Position numbers and translations under genes: made by a program. The notes under the pieces are model-generated. The model was not told the origin of the DNA. It worked only from the letters and a program-made list of their open reading frames with translations, and did no database searches. A stretch of DNA of 64,000 nucleotides from Microbacterium sp. BH-3-3-3 (GTDB taxonomy: Bacteria > Actinomycetota > Actinomycetes > Actinomycetales > Microbacteriaceae), in NCBI RefSeq assembly GCF_001792815.1, contig NZ_CP017674.1:2046001-2110000 (forward strand), given 5' to 3'. Shown piece by piece: positions 8,298-16,575 of this stretch. Position 1 is the first letter of the stretch. Each line of letters opens with the position of its first letter.

Positions 8298-9809
8298 ATG
8301 CCCGCCACCCTTCGCGTCCTCCTCGACGACGGCTCGTTCCCCGTGCGCTCCCTGACGGGGCTCGACGACGACGCGCTCGATCTGCCCCTGTCGTGGGTGC
8401 ACAGCTCCGACCTGCTCGACCCCACCCCGTGGCTCGAGTCGGGGAACCTGCTGCTGACCAACGGCGCCCAGTTCTCGGACGATCCGGATGCCGAGACGGT
8501 GGCCGCGTACTGTCGCCGCCTGCGTGCGCACGGAGTGGTGGGGGTCGGCTTCGCGACCGACATCATCCACGCGCGCGTTCCCGCTGCCGTCGTGCGTGCG
8601 GGGGAGGCGGCGGGGCTTCCGATCGTGGAGATCGCCGGGCGGGCGCCCTTCATCGGCATCATCCGCTTCGTCGCCGACATTCTCGCCGCTGAGCGCGCTG
8701 CCCGCTTCTCATGGCTGCTCGACGCGCAGCGGGCCGTGGCACGGGCGGCGGTACGCGACGACGGTCTGCGCGAGATCCTGCACACGCTGTCGCGCCTGCT
8801 CGGTGCGTGGGTCGACCTGTACGACGCGGTCGGCGGGCGTCTGGCGCTGCCCGGGCTGCGATCGGCCCCCGACGACGTCGAGGGCGAGGTCGGGCGCGAA
8901 GTGCGGCGACTGCTCGAACGGCGCACGGCGGCGAGCCTCGTCATCCCGTCGGCGAACGGCGCGCTGCTGCAGACGATCGGGCAGAGCTCCCGCCTGCGCG
9001 GGGTGCTCGCCGTCGGCGGTCCGGAGCCGCTCGATCCGGCCGGTCGAGACCTGGTGGCCACGGTCGTCGCCCTGGCGAGCATCGCGCTCGAGCAGCAGAG
9101 GAACCTGCAGACGTCGATGAGGGGGGTGCGCGCGGGTGTGGTCGACATGCTCGTCGCGGGGCAGGAAGACACGGCGCGCCGCGTCGCCGCGTCGTCGCTC
9201 GGGGGTCTTCCCGCGGCTCCCCACCTGGTCGGGGTGGTCCGCGACGCGGCCGCGGTCCCCGGGCTGCTCGACGAGCTCGATCTGGTCTCGAGCGACCCGC
9301 AGCGCCTGTTCTCGGCCGAGCGGGGCGACGACGTGATCGTGCTGCTCGCCGAGGGGGCGGGCGACGCGCTCGCTGCGCTGGCCGAGCGGCGCGGCCTCGC
9401 GGTCGGCACCGCGCGGCACGGCGCGGGCGAGGCGCTCGCGTCGACCCTGCGACACGCGGAACAGGCCGCGCGCGACGCCGCCCCCGGGCACCTGCGGGCG
9501 TACGCGGAGCTCGCCGGTCGGGGTCTGGTCGAGGCGCTCCGCGAGCGAGGGGGCTCCGTGCTCGCGCGCACCGTGCTGCAGCCGCTGGAGGCGCTGCCGG
9601 TCGAAGAGCGCGAGCGGCTGCGGGCGTCGGCGCGGGCGTGGCTGGAGGCCAATGGCGCCTGGGATCCCGCGGCGCGGGGGCTCGGCATCCACCGTCATAC
9701 GCTGCGCGCGCGCATGGCCCACCTCGAGCAGCTCCTCCAGCTCGACCTGTCGTCGTTCGCGGCACGGGCCGAGCTGTGGGCCGCCCTGGAGTTCGCCGAC
9801 CCCGAGTAG
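8298..9809 (+). CDS. PucR-family transcriptional regulator
   Basis: 503 residues. The N-terminal half resembles the PucR N-terminal domain (VLLDDGSFPVRSL; then SWVHSSDLLDPTPWLESGNLLLTNG). A central GGDEF-like/CdaR region follows, and the C-terminus has the PucR helix-turn-helix, visible as LGIHRHTLRARMAHLEQLL. Such proteins activate purine, amine or amino acid degradation genes. It is transcribed away from the aminotransferase, from an 85-base shared gap, so it most likely controls that gene and the mmsA-type gene at 9894-11408. The ATG at 8298 is the first one that keeps the family N-terminus; there is no strong ribosome binding site. Confidence 0.86.
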   Translation: MPATLRVLLDDGSFPVRSLTGLDDDALDLPLSWVHSSDLLDPTPWLESGNLLLTNGAQFSDDPDAETVAAYCRRLRAHGVVGVGFATDIIHARVPAAVVRAGEAAGLPIVEIAGRAPFIGIIRFVADILAAERAARFSWLLDAQRAVARAAVRDDGLREILHTLSRLLGAWVDLYDAVGGRLALPGLRSAPDDVEGEVGREVRRLLERRTAASLVIPSANGALLQTIGQSSRLRGVLAVGGPEPLDPAGRDLVATVVALASIALEQQRNLQTSMRGVRAGVVDMLVAGQEDTARRVAASSLGGLPAAPHLVGVVRDAAAVPGLLDELDLVSSDPQRLFSAERGDDVIVLLAEGAGDALAALAERRGLAVGTARHGAGEALASTLRHAEQAARDAAPGHLRAYAELAGRGLVEALRERGGSVLARTVLQPLEALPVEERERLRASARAWLEANGAWDPAARGLGIHRHTLRARMAHLEQLLQLDLSSFAARAELWAALEFADPE

Positions 9810-9813
9810 GACC

Positions 9814-9879
9814 CGCGTGAGGTGCCCGATCTTGTCGCCCCCACCGAGGGGGAAGCGACAAATATCGGCACCTCACGCG
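9814..9879. terminator. Hairpin at the convergent PucR / mmsA ends (family B)
   Basis: Arms CGCGTGAGGTG and CACCTCACGCG pair perfectly, and pairing continues inward through GATCTTGTCGC against GCGACAAATATC with mismatches and a bulge. The hairpin lies four bases after the PucR stop and 15 bases before the mmsA stop, so it can serve both strands. It resembles the hairpin at 61176-61230. Confidence 0.6.
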
Positions 9880-9893
9880 AGAGGGCCGCGGCG

Positions 9894-11408
9894 TCAGGTG
9901 TTCTGCGGGAAGCCCAGGTCGATGCCGCCGTGGGTGGCGGGGTCGAGCCAGCGGCTCGTGACGGCCTTCTCGCGCGTGAAGAAGTCGAAGCCGTGCACGC
10001 CGTAGGCCTTCGCGTCGCCGAAGAGCGACTTCTTCCAGCCGCCGAACGAGTGGTACGCCACGGGCACGGGGATGGGCACGTTGATGCCGATCATGCCCAC
10101 CTGCACCTCGCTCTGGAAGCGGCGGGCCGCTCCCCCGTCGTTGGTGAAGATGGCCGTGCCGTTGCCGAACTCGCCGCTGTTGATGAGCGCGAGCCCCTCG
10201 TCGTAGGTCTGCACGCGCACGACCGACAGCACGGGGCCGAAGATCTCCTCGGTGTAGGCGCGTGAGCTGGTGGGCACCGCGTCGAGCAGCGTCGGACCGA
10301 AGAAGAAGCCGTCCTCGTGGCCGTCGACCACGTAGCCGCGGCCGTCGACGACGACCCTCGCCCCGTCTGCTTCGGCGATGTCGACGTACGACGACACCTT
10401 GTCGCGGTGGGCCTCGCTGATCAGGGGTCCCATGTCGGGCTCGTCGGCGGCGGCGCCGTTTCCGATGCGCAGCTTCGCGATGCGCTCGGTGACCTTGGCG
10501 ATCAGCGCGTCGGCGACGGGTTCGACGGCCAGCACGACCGAGATGGCCATGCAGCGTTCTCCGGCCGCCCCGAACCCGGCGTTCACGGCCTGGTCGGCGA
10601 CGAGGTCGAGGTCGGCATCGGGAAGCACGAGCATGTGGTTCTTCGCGCCGCCCAGGGCCTGCACGCGCTTGCCGTTCCTCGAGGCGGTCTCGTAGATGTA
10701 CTGCGCGATGGGGGTCGACCCCACGAACGAGATGGACTGCACCTCGGGGGCGTTCAGCAGTCCGTCGACGGCGACCTTGTCGCCCTGCAGCACGGTGAAG
10801 GCGCCCTCGGGCAGGCCTGCCTCTTTCCACAGCTGTGCGAGCCAGAGGGATGCCGAGGGATCCTTCTCGCTGGGCTTGACGATCACGGCGTTCCCGGCGG
10901 CGAGGGCGATCGGGAAGAACCACATCGGCACCATCGCCGGGAAGTTGAAGGGGCTGATGACGCCCACCACCCCGAGCGGCTGCTTCAGCGAGTACACGTC
11001 GATGCCGTTCGAGGCGTTCTCGGAGTACGCCCCCTTGAGCAGGTGGGGGAAGCCGGTGGCCAGTTCCACGACCTCCTGGCCGCGGAGGATCTCGCCCATG
11101 GCATCGGAGTGCACCTTGCCGTGCTCGGCGGTGATGATCTCGGCCAGCTCGCCCTTGCGGGCGTTGAGCAGCTCGCGGAAGGCGAACAGCACGCTCTGGC
11201 GCTTGGCGATCGAGAACGCGCTCCACGCGACGAACCCGCGTCCGGCCGAGGCGACGGCGGCGGCGACGTCGGCCTCGTCGGCGAGGGCGACGTGGGCCCG
11301 CACGGCACCGGTCGCCGGGTTGTAGACGGGGGCGGTGCGTCCGCCGGCGGACGTGGCGGCGGCGCCGTCGATCCAGTGCGTGATGACGGGGAGGTCGGTG
11401 TCGGTCAT
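9894..11408 (-). CDS. mmsA: CoA-acylating methylmalonate-semialdehyde / malonate-semialdehyde dehydrogenase
   Basis: 504 residues of the ALDH superfamily, MmsA branch. The catalytic cysteine is in FGAAGERCMA, and the family segments VISPFNFPAMVPMWF and VKPSEKDPSAS are present. MmsA enzymes oxidise (methyl)malonate semialdehyde with decarboxylation to acetyl-CoA or propionyl-CoA using NAD+ and CoA. Together with the omega-aminotransferase 1.7 kb away and the PucR regulator between them, it forms a beta-amino acid degradation module. The ATG at 11408 is preceded by the same ACTGGGGGC context as the aminotransferase, with TTTACT as a possible leaderless -10. Confidence 0.92.
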   Translation of the reverse strand: MTDTDLPVITHWIDGAAATSAGGRTAPVYNPATGAVRAHVALADEADVAAAVASAGRGFVAWSAFSIAKRQSVLFAFRELLNARKGELAEIITAEHGKVHSDAMGEILRGQEVVELATGFPHLLKGAYSENASNGIDVYSLKQPLGVVGVISPFNFPAMVPMWFFPIALAAGNAVIVKPSEKDPSASLWLAQLWKEAGLPEGAFTVLQGDKVAVDGLLNAPEVQSISFVGSTPIAQYIYETASRNGKRVQALGGAKNHMLVLPDADLDLVADQAVNAGFGAAGERCMAISVVLAVEPVADALIAKVTERIAKLRIGNGAAADEPDMGPLISEAHRDKVSSYVDIAEADGARVVVDGRGYVVDGHEDGFFFGPTLLDAVPTSSRAYTEEIFGPVLSVVRVQTYDEGLALINSGEFGNGTAIFTNDGGAARRFQSEVQVGMIGINVPIPVPVAYHSFGGWKKSLFGDAKAYGVHGFDFFTREKAVTSRWLDPATHGGIDLGFPQNT

Positions 11409-11541
11409 GCCCCCAGTAAAGGCCGCGCGCGCGTCTCGCGCCGCTGACAAAGCGGCGAGCTCGTCGCCGACTGCGGGACAGATCGGCACGGGATGTCTGA
11501 GGGTCCCTCCCTGGGAGAGTCGTATGCGACGCGTACTGAGT

Positions 11542-11576
11542 TTGAGAACGATTATCACGAGCGATACGGTGTCGGT
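11542..11576 (+). promoter_or_regulatory. Zur box inside the leaderless znuA promoter
   Basis: TTGAGA (11542-11547), a 17-base spacer and TACGGT (11565-11570) form a sigma-A promoter whose start point would fall on the znuA ATG at 11577. The dyad TGAGAACGATTATCA (11543-11557, TGAxAA...TTxTCA) overlaps the -35 and spacer and matches the actinobacterial Zur operator type. Zn-loaded Zur would block the polymerase here. Confidence 0.85.
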
Positions 11577-12587
11577 ATGACCCGTCGCATCCTCGCCCCC
11601 GTCGCCCTCGGGGCCGTCTCCGTTCTCGCGCTCGCCGGTTGCGCCGGCGGTTCCCCCGCGGCCTCCTCCGCCGATTCAGCCGGAAAGGTCAGCGTCGTGG
11701 CATCCACCGACGTGTACGGCTCGATCGCCGAGGCGATCGGCGGCGACTTCGTCGACGTGACCTCGATCATCACCTCGCCCACGCAGGACCCGCACGAGTA
11801 CGAGGCGAGCGCGCAAGACCAGCTGACGCTGAAGAACGCCGGTCTCGTCATCGAGAACGGTGCGGGCTACGACGCCTTCATGGAGGGCCTCGTGCAGGCC
11901 AGCGGCTCGACCGCCCCGGTCCTCACGGCCGTCGAGTACAACCACGACTACCCGGGGGCGGCGTCGCACGACGAGGCCCACGCCGACGAGGCGAGCCCGG
12001 CTCCGAGCGAGAGCGCCGACGACCACGACCACGCCGACGACGACGGACACGACCACATCGAGGGCTTCAACGAGCACGTCTGGTACGACCCGCACACGGT
12101 CGAAGACCTCACCGCGGCGATCGCCACCGAGCTCGGCCAGCTGGCGCCCGACCACGCCGCCGCCTTCACCGCCAACGCGGAAGCGTTCACGAAGGAGATC
12201 GCCGGTCTCGAGGACTCCCTCGGCCAGATCGAGGCGACGGATGCCGGAGCGAAGATCTTCGTGACCGAGCCGGTCCCGCTGTACCTGACGACGGCCGCGG
12301 GCCTGACCAACGCCACCCCGAACGAGTTCAGCGAGTCGGTCGAAGAGGGCCAGGACGTGCCGCCCGCGACCCTGCTGGAGTCGCTGCAGCTGCTGGATTC
12401 GGGGCAGATCTCGGTCATGATCGTGAACCCGCAGACCGGCGGCGCCGAGGTCACGCAGGTCGAGGACGAGGCCAAGGCCAAGAACATCCCGGTGGTCGAG
12501 TTCACCGAAACGCTCCCCGAGGGACAGACTTACCTCTCGTGGATGCAGAGCAACATCACGGCCCTGTCCGACGCGCTGGCGGCGTGA
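11577..12587 (+). CDS. znuA: Zinc ABC transporter substrate-binding lipoprotein
   Basis: 336 residues. A signal peptide with lipobox LAGC (Cys near residue 22) predicts lipid anchoring outside the membrane. The cluster A-I metal-binding fold is recognisable from ITSPTQDPHEYEAS (metal-binding His), a His/Asp-rich loop around residues 125-160 typical of zinc-binding ZnuA, then the metal-site segment EHVWYDPHTV, and a late Asp/Glu ligand segment. It captures Zn2+ for the ZnuBC importer. The ATG at 11577 is fixed by the leaderless promoter. It overlaps znuC by four bases. Confidence 0.93.
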   Translation: MTRRILAPVALGAVSVLALAGCAGGSPAASSADSAGKVSVVASTDVYGSIAEAIGGDFVDVTSIITSPTQDPHEYEASAQDQLTLKNAGLVIENGAGYDAFMEGLVQASGSTAPVLTAVEYNHDYPGAASHDEAHADEASPAPSESADDHDHADDDGHDHIEGFNEHVWYDPHTVEDLTAAIATELGQLAPDHAAAFTANAEAFTKEIAGLEDSLGQIEATDAGAKIFVTEPVPLYLTTAAGLTNATPNEFSESVEEGQDVPPATLLESLQLLDSGQISVMIVNPQTGGAEVTQVEDEAKAKNIPVVEFTETLPEGQTYLSWMQSNITALSDALAA

Positions 12588-13396
12588 GCGCCGCCGCACC
12601 GCTGCGCATCCGCGGCGCCGCCCTCGAGCGGGGCGGCCGCGAGCTGTGGTCCGGACTCGACCTCGAGGTCGAGCCCGGCGAGCTCGTCGCGGTGCTCGGA
12701 CCCAGCGGTTCGGGCAAGACCACGCTGCTGCGCGCCATCCTCGGCCTCGAGCGCCTGAGCGCCGGGACCGTCGAGGCGCTCGGAACGCCGGTGCGTCGCG
12801 CCGGCAACCGCCGCATCGGGTACATCCCCCAGCAGCGCCCTCTGCCGCGGGAGACGCCGCTGCGCGGTCGCGACATCATCGGCCTGGGCGTCGACGGCCA
12901 CCGCCTGGGCCTGCCGCTGTCGCGAAAGAAGGACCGCGCGCGCATCGACGGGCTGCTCGAGGCCGTCGGGGCCTCCGAGTTCGGCGATCGTCCGGTGGGA
13001 CTGCTCTCGGGGGGTGAGCAGCAGCGGCTGCGCGTGGGCCAGGCCCTCGCCGACGATCCCGCACTGCTGCTGTGCGACGAGCCGCTGACCAGCCTCGACC
13101 TCGCGAACCAGCAGGCGGTCGTGCGTCTCATCGACCGGCATCGCCGCGAGCGCGACGCCGCCGTGCTGCTGGTCACCCACGACATCAACCCCGTGCTCTC
13201 GCGCGTCGACCGCATCCTCTACATCGCCCACGGACGCTTCACCCTGGGCACCCCCGACGAGGTGCTCACGACCGAGACCCTCACCGCCCTCTACGGGGCT
13301 CCGGTGTACGTGGTGCGCGCCGGTGATCAGCTCATCGTCGTCGGAGCCCCGGATGCCGACGAGGCCCACCACCACCACGACGAGGACGACGCATGA
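12584..13396 (+). CDS. znuC: Zinc ABC transporter ATP-binding protein
   Basis: 270 residues. Walker A is GPSGSGKTT, the signature LLSGGEQQRLRVGQAL, Walker B LLLCDEPLTSLD, and the switch His is in LLVTHDINPVLS. The C-terminus ends with a His/Asp-rich run (AHHHHDEDDA), consistent with a zinc handling context. It powers Zn2+ uptake with ZnuA and ZnuB. The start GTG overlaps the znuA stop (GTGA at 12584-12587); the open frame extends upstream within znuA, but that part is a shadow. It overlaps znuB by ATGA. Confidence 0.92.
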   Translation: MSAAAPLRIRGAALERGGRELWSGLDLEVEPGELVAVLGPSGSGKTTLLRAILGLERLSAGTVEALGTPVRRAGNRRIGYIPQQRPLPRETPLRGRDIIGLGVDGHRLGLPLSRKKDRARIDGLLEAVGASEFGDRPVGLLSGGEQQRLRVGQALADDPALLLCDEPLTSLDLANQQAVVRLIDRHRRERDAAVLLVTHDINPVLSRVDRILYIAHGRFTLGTPDEVLTTETLTALYGAPVYVVRAGDQLIVVGAPDADEAHHHHDEDDA

Positions 13397-14253
13397 ACTG
13401 GTCCGACGTCGGCAACGCCCTCTTCGGCGGGGTGAGCCAGTACGGCGCCATCCTCGAGCTGGTGCAGAACTCCGTCTACGCCGGGGCCGTCCTCGGCCTC
13501 GTGGGCGGGCTCATCGGCGTGTTCGTGATGCAGCGCGACATGGCCTTCGCCGTGCACGGCATCAGCGAACTGTCGTTCGCGGGCGCCGCGGTGGCGCTGC
13601 TCATCGGCGTCGACGTGGTGACCGGCTCGATCGTCGGCTCGCTCATCGCGGCGGCGCTGATCGGCCTGCTCGGCGCCCGGGCCCGCGACCGCAACTCGAT
13701 CATCGGCGTGCTCATGCCGTTCGGTCTGGGTGTCGGCATCCTTTGCCTGTCGCTGTACAACGGCCGCAGTTCCACGCGGTTCAGCCTGCTCACCGGCCAG
13801 ATCGTGTCGGTGCAGAGCGCGCAGCTCGGCTGGCTGGTGGTCATCGGGCTGTTCGTGCTGCTCGCGCTGCTGTTCATCTGGCGCCCCCTGCGCTTCGATT
13901 CGCTCGACCCGCAGTCCGCCGCCGCGCGGGGCGTGCCCACCACGGCGGTGTCGCTGGCGTTCATGCTGCTGCTGGGCCTGATCGTCGCGGTCGCGGTGCA
14001 CATCATCGGTGCGCTGCTCGTGATGGCACTGCTGGTCACGCCGGCGGCGGCGGCGATGCGGGTGGCGTCGGGTCCGCTGTCGGTGCCCGTGCTGGCCGCG
14101 CTGTTCGGCTTCGTCTCGGCGGTGGGCGGCGTGCTGCTCGCGGTCGCGGGCACGCTGCCCGTCAGCCCGTACATCACGACGATCTCGTTCCTGATCTACC
14201 TGGTCTGCCGCGTCATCGGCGCGCGGCGCGATCGCACCACCCGCGCCCTGTAA
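13393..14253 (+). CDS. znuB: Zinc ABC transporter permease
   Basis: 286 residues with about eight membrane segments, typical of the ABC-3 family. Recognisable elements are the N-terminal VGGLIGVFVMQRDMAFAVHGISELSFAG segment (key part RDMAFAVHGISELS) and the late ALLVTPAAAAM motif. It forms the Zn2+ channel of the ZnuABC importer in the cytoplasmic membrane. The coupled ATGA start places it in the znuACB operon under the Zur box at 11543-11557. zur follows after 43 bases with its own promoter. Confidence 0.92.
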   Translation: MNWSDVGNALFGGVSQYGAILELVQNSVYAGAVLGLVGGLIGVFVMQRDMAFAVHGISELSFAGAAVALLIGVDVVTGSIVGSLIAAALIGLLGARARDRNSIIGVLMPFGLGVGILCLSLYNGRSSTRFSLLTGQIVSVQSAQLGWLVVIGLFVLLALLFIWRPLRFDSLDPQSAAARGVPTTAVSLAFMLLLGLIVAVAVHIIGALLVMALLVTPAAAAMRVASGPLSVPVLAALFGFVSAVGGVLLAVAGTLPVSPYITTISFLIYLVCRVIGARRDRTTRAL

Positions 14254-14283
14254 CGCGCCCAGCCGATTCACCGATCCCCTCGA

Positions 14284-14297
14284 TAGACTCGCCGCCA
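14284..14297 (+). promoter_or_regulatory. Promoter in front of zur
   Basis: TAGACT (14284-14289) lies seven bases before the zur ATG, giving a leaderless or near-leaderless transcript. No Zur-type dyad was seen here, so zur may be expressed independently of znuACB. Confidence 0.5.
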
Positions 14298-14710
14298 TGG
14301 TCCAGCGCAATACGTGGCAGCGCGAACGCGTGCGCGAAGCCCTGTCCGGGGCGGGCGGCTTCGTCAGCGCGCAGGCGCTGCACGCCACGCTGCGCGACGA
14401 GAACACCGGCATCGGCCTGGCCACGGTGTACCGCACGCTCGCGGGCCTAGCCGCCAAGGGTGACGCCGACTCCCTGCAGAGCCCCGAGGGCGAGAACCTC
14501 TTCCGCGCCTGCGAGACCCGCGGTCACCATCACCACCTGATCTGCCGCTCGTGCGGCGTCACGGTCGAGATCGCCGCCACCGACGTCGAGGAGTGGGCGC
14601 AGCGCACCGCCGCGCAGCACGGCTTCACCGAGGCCGAGCACGTGGTCGACATCTTCGGCATCTGCACCGCCTGCGCCCAGGCGCGGGCTCGCGAGCGTGG
14701 CGACGACTAG
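14297..14710 (+). CDS. zur: Fur-family zinc uptake regulator
   Basis: 137 residues. The N-terminal winged helix carries the DNA-recognition segment NTGIGLATVYRTL. The metal-binding part has the HHHH stretch (about residues 76-79) and two Cys pairs, CRSCG and CTAC, which in Fur proteins hold the structural zinc. As the gene follows znuACB, and as the znuA promoter has a Zur-type dyad, I assign it as Zur rather than Fur or PerR. With zinc bound it would repress zinc uptake. Its end overlaps the next gene by 14 bases. Confidence 0.9.
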   Translation: MVQRNTWQRERVREALSGAGGFVSAQALHATLRDENTGIGLATVYRTLAGLAAKGDADSLQSPEGENLFRACETRGHHHHLICRSCGVTVEIAATDVEEWAQRTAAQHGFTEAEHVVDIFGICTACAQARARERGDD

Positions 14711-15725
14711 TCGCACCGCCGCGTCCACGCCCGCGCGCACCGGCGCGTCGCGGACGCTGGTCGCGCTCGGACTGGGTGTCGTCGTGGTCTCGGCGCTGTT
14801 CCTCGTCGACGCGTTCGCGCCCACGTTCTTCTCGCAGCCGCTCCCCACCCGCGCGCAGGACGGGCTGACCCTCGCCCTCAGCGTGCTCATCGAGTCGCTG
14901 CCGTTCGTGATCCTCGGCGTCGTGCTGTCGATCATCGTGCAGGTGTGGGTGCCGCCGGGGGCGATAGAGCGATGGATGCCGCGCGCGCCGTGGGCGCGCC
15001 GAGCCGTGCTGTCGCTGTTGGGCATGTTCATCCCGGTCTGCGAGTGCGGCAACGTGCCGTTCGCCCGCGGGCTCCTCATGCGCGGCTTCGGGGTCTCCGA
15101 CACCCTGACCTTCCTCGTCGCCGCGCCCATCGTGAACCCCATCGTCATCATCAGCACGCACGCGGCCTTCGGCTTCAGCGACGGCATCCTGGTGGCGCGC
15201 CTGATCGGCGGGTTCCTGGTCGCCAATCTGCTCGGCTGGCTGTACAGCCGGCATCCCAATCCCGACAAGCTGCTCACCGAGCGGTTCCTCGAAACCTGCG
15301 AGATCGTCGTGCAGGAGCGCGGCGGCCGCGGGCGCCGGACGCTCGCCCAGCTCGTCGTCGAGCTGCGGTCGGTCATGCCGGCGCTGATCATCGGGTCTCT
15401 GATCGCGGGCGCGGTGCAGGTGCTCATTCCGCGCAGCGCGCTGCTGGCGATCGGGTCCGACCCGGCCCTGTCGATCGCCGCGATGATGCTGCTGGCCATC
15501 GTGGTCTCGCTCTGCTCGAACGTCGACGCGTTCTTCGCCCTGTCGTTCGCCTCGACGTTCACGCCCGGATCGCTCGTGGCCTTCCTCGTGGTCGGCCCGA
15601 TCATCGATCTCAAGATGATGGCGCTGCTGCGCACCACGTTCAGCACCCGCGTGCTGGTGGGGATGACCGTCGTGGTCGTGCTGTTCGCCTTCGCCCTCGG
15701 AACGGTGGTGAACCTCCTTGTCTAG
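14697..15725 (+). CDS. UPF0718-family permease (YcgR/ArsP-like)
   Basis: 342 residues, about eight to ten membrane segments. The family hallmark is the cysteine motif in FIPVCECGNVPFARGL (about residues 112-127), followed by VAAPIVNPIVI and a second-half SLCSNVDAFFALSF motif. These permeases occur next to TIGR03943 proteins, as here; the pair has been linked to metal or metalloid handling, but the substrate is not established. The GTG at 14697 overlaps the zur end. Its place directly after zur suggests a metal-linked role (inference). Confidence 0.82.
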   Translation: MATTSRTAASTPARTGASRTLVALGLGVVVVSALFLVDAFAPTFFSQPLPTRAQDGLTLALSVLIESLPFVILGVVLSIIVQVWVPPGAIERWMPRAPWARRAVLSLLGMFIPVCECGNVPFARGLLMRGFGVSDTLTFLVAAPIVNPIVIISTHAAFGFSDGILVARLIGGFLVANLLGWLYSRHPNPDKLLTERFLETCEIVVQERGGRGRRTLAQLVVELRSVMPALIIGSLIAGAVQVLIPRSALLAIGSDPALSIAAMMLLAIVVSLCSNVDAFFALSFASTFTPGSLVAFLVVGPIIDLKMMALLRTTFSTRVLVGMTVVVVLFAFALGTVVNLLV

Positions 15726-16575
15726 AACGAGTGCCCTCGCCACGCGCTGGCTCGGGGTGGGCCTGACGGCCTGCCTGTCGATCACCACGATCACCCTCTG
15801 GGTCACGGGCCGCATGTCGCTGTACATCAACCCCGATTCGGCGTGGTTCGCGGTCGGGATGTCGGTCGTCGCGCTGATCGGGGCGGTCGCCTCGTTCGCC
15901 CTGCCCCTCGGCGCGGAAGCCGACCACGGGCACGATCACGAGCACGGGCACGCACCCGCGGCGGCCTCGGCTCGCCGCGAGGCCTTCGCGCACGCCGACC
16001 ACGAGCACTCCGATCCGACCGACGCCCACGACCGGGCCGCGCACGACCATCTCGCCGCGCGTCCGCGGCTCACCCCCGGGGGCGTCGCGGCCTTCGCCGG
16101 GGGCGTGCTCGCCTCGGGCGCCGTCATCGCGGTGCTGCTGACCCCGGCCGCCTCGCTCTCGACCGAGCTCGCCGTGTCGCGCGACGTGGGGGCTCCGCCG
16201 CTGTTCGCCGGATCCGACGTGATCACCCTGGCGGCCTCCGGCGACACCTCGACGTTCGGCGTCGGCGATTGGTCGGCGGTCTTCGCCCACGCGACCAACC
16301 CCGAGACCTTCGACGGCAAGCCGGTCACCCTCACCGGGTTCATCACCCCCGGCGGCGACGGCGCGAGCTTCGATCTCACGCGCCTGGTCATCACGCACTG
16401 CGTCATCGACGCGCAGACCGCGCGCCTGCCCATCGCTGCGACCGGCGATGCGCCCTCGACCGGGCAGTGGGTCACGGTCACGGGAACGGTGCGCTCCAGC
16501 GGTGACGGCAAGCTCGAGGTGCACGCCGAGCAGGTCGCCTCGATCGACGAGCCGACGGATCCGTATGAGTACTGA
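15718..16575 (+). CDS. TIGR03943-family (YcgQ-like) membrane protein
   Basis: 285 residues. Two N-terminal membrane segments (about residues 12-30 and 40-60) are followed by a long His/Asp-rich cytoplasmic or periplasmic loop (HGHDHEHGH and further His clusters, residues 68-115), a third membrane segment, and a C-terminal soluble domain with VITHCVIDAQT that is typical of the family. The His-rich loop is likely metal binding. It starts at TTG 15718, overlapping the permease stop by eight bases, so the two proteins are probably made together. Partner permease and zur neighbourhood point to zinc or another divalent metal. Confidence 0.8.
   Translation: MSRTSALATRWLGVGLTACLSITTITLWVTGRMSLYINPDSAWFAVGMSVVALIGAVASFALPLGAEADHGHDHEHGHAPAAASARREAFAHADHEHSDPTDAHDRAAHDHLAARPRLTPGGVAAFAGGVLASGAVIAVLLTPAASLSTELAVSRDVGAPPLFAGSDVITLAASGDTSTFGVGDWSAVFAHATNPETFDGKPVTLTGFITPGGDGASFDLTRLVITHCVIDAQTARLPIAATGDAPSTGQWVTVTGTVRSSGDGKLEVHAEQVASIDEPTDPYEY

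Noticed and set aside
6887..9688. A 933-codon minus-strand frame extending the aminotransferase upstream
   Set aside because: Only the part from 8212 leftward has family similarity; the rest is antisense to the PucR gene and reflects GC-biased third positions.
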